A stretch of 64,000 nt of DNA from CALLVY01 sp937899855 (GTDB taxonomy: Bacteria; Bacteroidota; Bacteroidia; Chitinophagales; Saprospiraceae). Position numbers and translations under genes: made by a program. The notes beneath the pieces were generated by a model. The model saw only the letters and a program-made list of their open reading frames with translations, did not search any database and was not told the DNA's origin. Positions 61,720 through 64,000 of the stretch are shown piece by piece. The stretch is from assembly GCA_039820405.1 (NCBI GenBank), contig JBCBQC010000014.1, positions 25,758-89,757 on the forward strand. The letters run 5' to 3'. Within the stretch, counting starts at the first letter, position 1. The number at the start of each line of letters is the position of its first letter.

Positions 61720-62109
61720 GCGACAGGATTCCCAGCGGAGCGCCTCCCCGGCGCGATCCGCTGCGCCGAACCGATGTCACCGGCCATTCCAAAACCAAAA
61801 CTTTTTCCCCCGGCCCGGGCCTACTTCCCCTCAATTGCACCAAAACCCCGTCATCGCCGAGGCCAAAAAAAACTTTTTTTCATTTTTTTTTGCTCACTCA
61901 CCGGAGCCAAAAATTGTGGGTAGACCACCGGGACCGCTTTTTCGCTCGTCTGGGGTGGAGTGTTGACGGGACCTATTAAGGTTCGAAAAGATTAGAAAAA
62001 TCTGCTAATTCTTCGCCTTTTCCCTGTCACAATGACCCCCCAATTTTGATCGCAAAAACGGCTGAAATGCCCAACTGGCATAGTTTTTCGATTCTATTTA
62101 GCAACTACC
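61720..62109. other. 390-bp intergenic region
   Basis: Just after the SGNH stop AGCGGAGCGC and GCGATCCGCT (61734-61762) can pair as an imperfect stem without a U-run. The centre has long A/T runs. I see no full-consensus promoter for the next gene and no small gene or RNA gene. Confidence 0.5.
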
Positions 62110-62664
62110 ATGAAAAAAACAACATATACCAAGATGAGAAAATACATTCTAACCACGCTCTTAATGATTGGCTCAGTACTTGTTCTTACCAAGGTCGAAG
62201 CACAAGTAGGTATCGGAACCAACACTCCTAGTAATACCCTGCACGTGAAGCCTGCGGATTCGAACGAGGATCCCATCCGAATTGAAGATTTGAAAAAGTT
62301 AAGCCAGGGCGACTCCACCCTGCTAGTGGTTGATCCCGCGACCGGTGTGGTACGCTACTTAGAGATTGACAGTATTTTCCAGTACTTGAGTTACGAGGTC
62401 GACCTCGAGTCCGACAACGAGCTCCAAAATGCCTCCGAAGTACCCATGAGTCCTTCGATTGACATTGATGCGGACGGAACGGTGGAGGACAACGTACAAG
62501 TAGCGATCGAAAAGCTCAGCCAGTCGCTCCCCAAGGGTACCTTCCGCTCGATTGGCGATGCCCGGGCGGCCGGATTGGTCGACGGTGATTCTTTCTGGGC
62601 CGATCCAGTAGGAGTCTTTGGATGCAGCGGTTGCGTCGTAACCCTTCACCCCGGAATGAACTAA
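62110..62664 (+). CDS. Secreted tail-fibre-like protein
   Basis: The 184-residue product has a signal peptide (ILTTLLMIGSVLVLTKVEAQ) followed by VGIGTNTPSNTLHVKP. This phrase opens many long fibrous or tail-fibre-like surface proteins of Bacteroidota, which usually continue with a coiled region and an intramolecular chaperone. Here the rest is short (DLESDNELQ-type segment, then a Cys-containing end CSGC). ATG 62110 is used, with ATG 62134 possible. A strong terminator follows. It could be a truncated or minor form of the repeat protein downstream; no catalytic feature is visible. Confidence 0.6.
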   Translation: MKKTTYTKMRKYILTTLLMIGSVLVLTKVEAQVGIGTNTPSNTLHVKPADSNEDPIRIEDLKKLSQGDSTLLVVDPATGVVRYLEIDSIFQYLSYEVDLESDNELQNASEVPMSPSIDIDADGTVEDNVQVAIEKLSQSLPKGTFRSIGDARAAGLVDGDSFWADPVGVFGCSGCVVTLHPGMN

Positions 62665-62728
62665 GCGACCGAACCCTTAGCGGGCTCGTCCCTTCCGCTT
62701 CAACTCAAAAAACCGACCACCCCAATAG

Positions 62729-62771
62729 CTTTTCTCGGCGCCCGCAAGGTCGCGCCGAGAAAAGTTTTTTT
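62729..62771 (+). terminator. Rho-independent terminator
   Basis: CTTTTCTCGGCGC and GCGCCGAGAAAAG pair perfectly over 13 bp around a 10-nt loop, and seven T residues follow (62765-62771). It lies 65 bp after the stop of the tail-fibre-like gene and separates it from the repeat-protein gene at 62871. Confidence 0.9.
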
Positions 62772-62870
62772 ACGACAGACCTTAGAAATATAACCAATGA
62801 AGAAAGTGCATAACCAAATACAAAGCGCACTTATTTTTTCATTTATAAATTTTTTCTAAAGTCTAACACT

Positions 62871-64000
62871 ATGAGAAAGAAGCTTTTTTCAAAGTTGACT
62901 AGAAAGGTGACGATGCTCTGCCTTTCTATTCTGTGCTTCTCGGGGGGATCTCTTTTCGGACAGATCGGCGGTGGTGGTGGTATCATCCACGTCAGCGGTG
63001 ATCCAGACTTGATTTTGGCAACGCAAGACGTCGACATCAACGAAGGTAACATCTGTTTTGACCGGGCAGCTCAGATTGTTTATTTTTTCGACCCCGCCGG
63101 TACAACGGGCGTCGACCAGTGGAATGGCGTCTCCGTATCCAGCCTAGCGGATACCGATACGCGACTCACCAATCCCCGCGTTGTGACGGGTAATTTGGTG
63201 TTCGATATCCTCGACGTCATTACCAATACCACTTCCGGTACCGTTTCCGTTTCCATCCTCGATATTGCTCCCGTACAGGACATTACCGGCGGTGGTGACA
63301 TCGTCGTGACGGATGATGGTGCGGGCAATTATACGGTTTCCTTTACGGAAGCCCTCACCACGCTGACCCGCGTAGCCGATACCCTGGTCTATACCGATGA
63401 GGACGGCAACACCAACAGCATCGTATTGCCAACCTCTGACGGATCGGATACGCAAGTAACCGGTGGTGGCGACATCGCCGTGACCGGTACCGGTACGACT
63501 GGTGATCCCTACGTAGTGAGCTTCACGGAAGCGCTAACGACCCTGACGATTGACGCCGATACTTTGGTGTATACGGATGAAGATGGAACGATCAACCGCG
63601 TGACGCTACCGACTTCGGACGGATCGGATACGCAGGTGACGGGCGGTGGTGATATCGCCGTGACGGGCACCGGTACAACGGGTGACCCCTACGTGGTGAG
63701 CTTTACGGAAGCGCTAACGACTTTAGTCATTGATGCCGATACCTTGGTGTATACAGATGAAGATGGAACGATCAACCGCGTGACGCTGCCGACTTCGGAC
63801 GGATCGGATACGCAGGTGACGGGCGGTGGCGATATCGCCGTGACGGGTACCGGTACGACGGGCGATCCCTACGTGGTGAGCTTTACCGAGGCCTTGACGA
63901 CTTTGGTGATCGATGCCGATACTTTGGTATATACGGATGAAGATGGAACGATCAACCGCGTGACGCTGCCGACTTCGGACGGATCGGATACGCAGGTAAC
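62871..64000 (+). CDS. Secreted tandem-repeat protein (partial, runs off the window)
   Basis: The frame from ATG 62871 stays open to the last base (about 376 residues). It starts with a basic signal peptide (KVTMLCLSILCFSGGSLFGQ), then an Asn/Thr/Asp-rich beta region. From about residue 145 there are repeats of 60 residues containing GGGDIAVTGTGTTGDPYVV and DADTLVYTDEDGTINRVTLPT. Such beta-strand repeats form elongated fibrous surface proteins, usually adhesins or tail-fibre-like stalks; DEDG could bind calcium. The C terminus, where a T9SS domain would be expected, is outside the window. It starts 100 bp after a terminator, so it has its own promoter, though none is evident. Confidence 0.75.
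   Translation, partial: MRKKLFSKLTRKVTMLCLSILCFSGGSLFGQIGGGGGIIHVSGDPDLILATQDVDINEGNICFDRAAQIVYFFDPAGTTGVDQWNGVSVSSLADTDTRLTNPRVVTGNLVFDILDVITNTTSGTVSVSILDIAPVQDITGGGDIVVTDDGAGNYTVSFTEALTTLTRVADTLVYTDEDGNTNSIVLPTSDGSDTQVTGGGDIAVTGTGTTGDPYVVSFTEALTTLTIDADTLVYTDEDGTINRVTLPTSDGSDTQVTGGGDIAVTGTGTTGDPYVVSFTEALTTLVIDADTLVYTDEDGTINRVTLPTSDGSDTQVTGGGDIAVTGTGTTGDPYVVSFTEALTTLVIDADTLVYTDEDGTINRVTLPTSDGSDTQV
63441..64000 (+). repeat. 180-bp tandem repeat array (continues beyond the window)
   Basis: GGATCGGATACGCA recurs at 63441, 63621, 63801 and 63981, exactly 180 bp apart (60 codons). The unit at 63621 differs from that at 63801 by only a few synonymous bases. An older, more diverged half-unit precedes the array (63284-63440). 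The array is still running at the end of the window. Confidence 0.9.

Noticed and set aside
63441..64000. 180-bp repeats considered as a non-coding satellite
   Set aside because: The period is a multiple of three, differences are synonymous and one frame stays open throughout.
1..64000. Search for rRNA, tRNA, integrase, phage or defence-system genes
   Set aside because: None recognised on either strand by motif reading; a covariance-model or profile search would be needed to exclude weak cases.

Overview
The window looks like a chromosomal segment of a free-living Bacteroidota, most likely of the Saprospiria (Lewinella-like). The reasons are secreted proteins with type IX secretion (T9SS) C-terminal sorting domains of both type A and type B, TPR-containing membrane histidine kinases, TonB-type outer-membrane barrels, promoters of the Bacteroidota form (TTTG about 19 bp before TANNTTTG) and few Shine-Dalgarno sequences. 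The class assignment is inference. I see no rRNA, tRNA, CRISPR array, integrase or phage structural module.

Layout. 1-6.8 kb: a GT39 membrane glycosyltransferase, then a TPR histidine kinase/NarL-type regulator pair divergent from a secreted Asp-box propeller protein. 6.8-13.6 kb: two copies of a 166-167 bp foldback element bracket NRDE, barrel, DinB/ATP-grasp/LysE and acylated-amino-acid lipid (GNAT/PlsC/hydrolase) genes. The second copy supplies the apparent start codon of a DUF4419 gene. 14.9-17.5 kb: a minus-strand cluster around a Rieske-ferric-reductase fusion. 17.7-22.2 kb: mixed genes, including one ORF broken by two frameshifts. 22.2-27.3 kb: TetR regulator, methyltransferase and a heterodimeric ABC transporter resembling siderophore systems, with matching palindromes at both promoters. 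28-32.8 kb: an acyl-CoA dehydrogenase and a divergent APH-like kinase (the two halves of animal ACAD10/11), with three copies of a CGCAGAG-type dispersed repeat in the gaps.

32.9-46.5 kb: a surface block holding a 1981-residue protein with sixteen DDNGTPxDPSDD repeats, an outer-membrane barrel receptor, a gluzincin-like metalloprotease and a second TPR kinase/regulator pair. 46.7-58 kb: metabolism (GH113-like lipoprotein, HAD, TesB, sodium/solute symporter, YebC, SDR epimerase + CysH, phosphofructokinase, a frameshifted DinB gene, Crp regulator). 59-61.7 kb: an MBOAT/SGNH acyltransferase pair. 62.1-64 kb: two secreted proteins, the last made of perfect-length 180-bp repeats and running off the window.

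The most unusual items are the foldback element fused to DUF4419, the recently homogenised repeat arrays, the Rieske/ferric-reductase cluster, the DinB/ATP-grasp/LysE operon, and consensus promoters placed only 5-6 nt before start codons, which predict leaderless mRNAs. I did not find a clearly new defence or mobile system.
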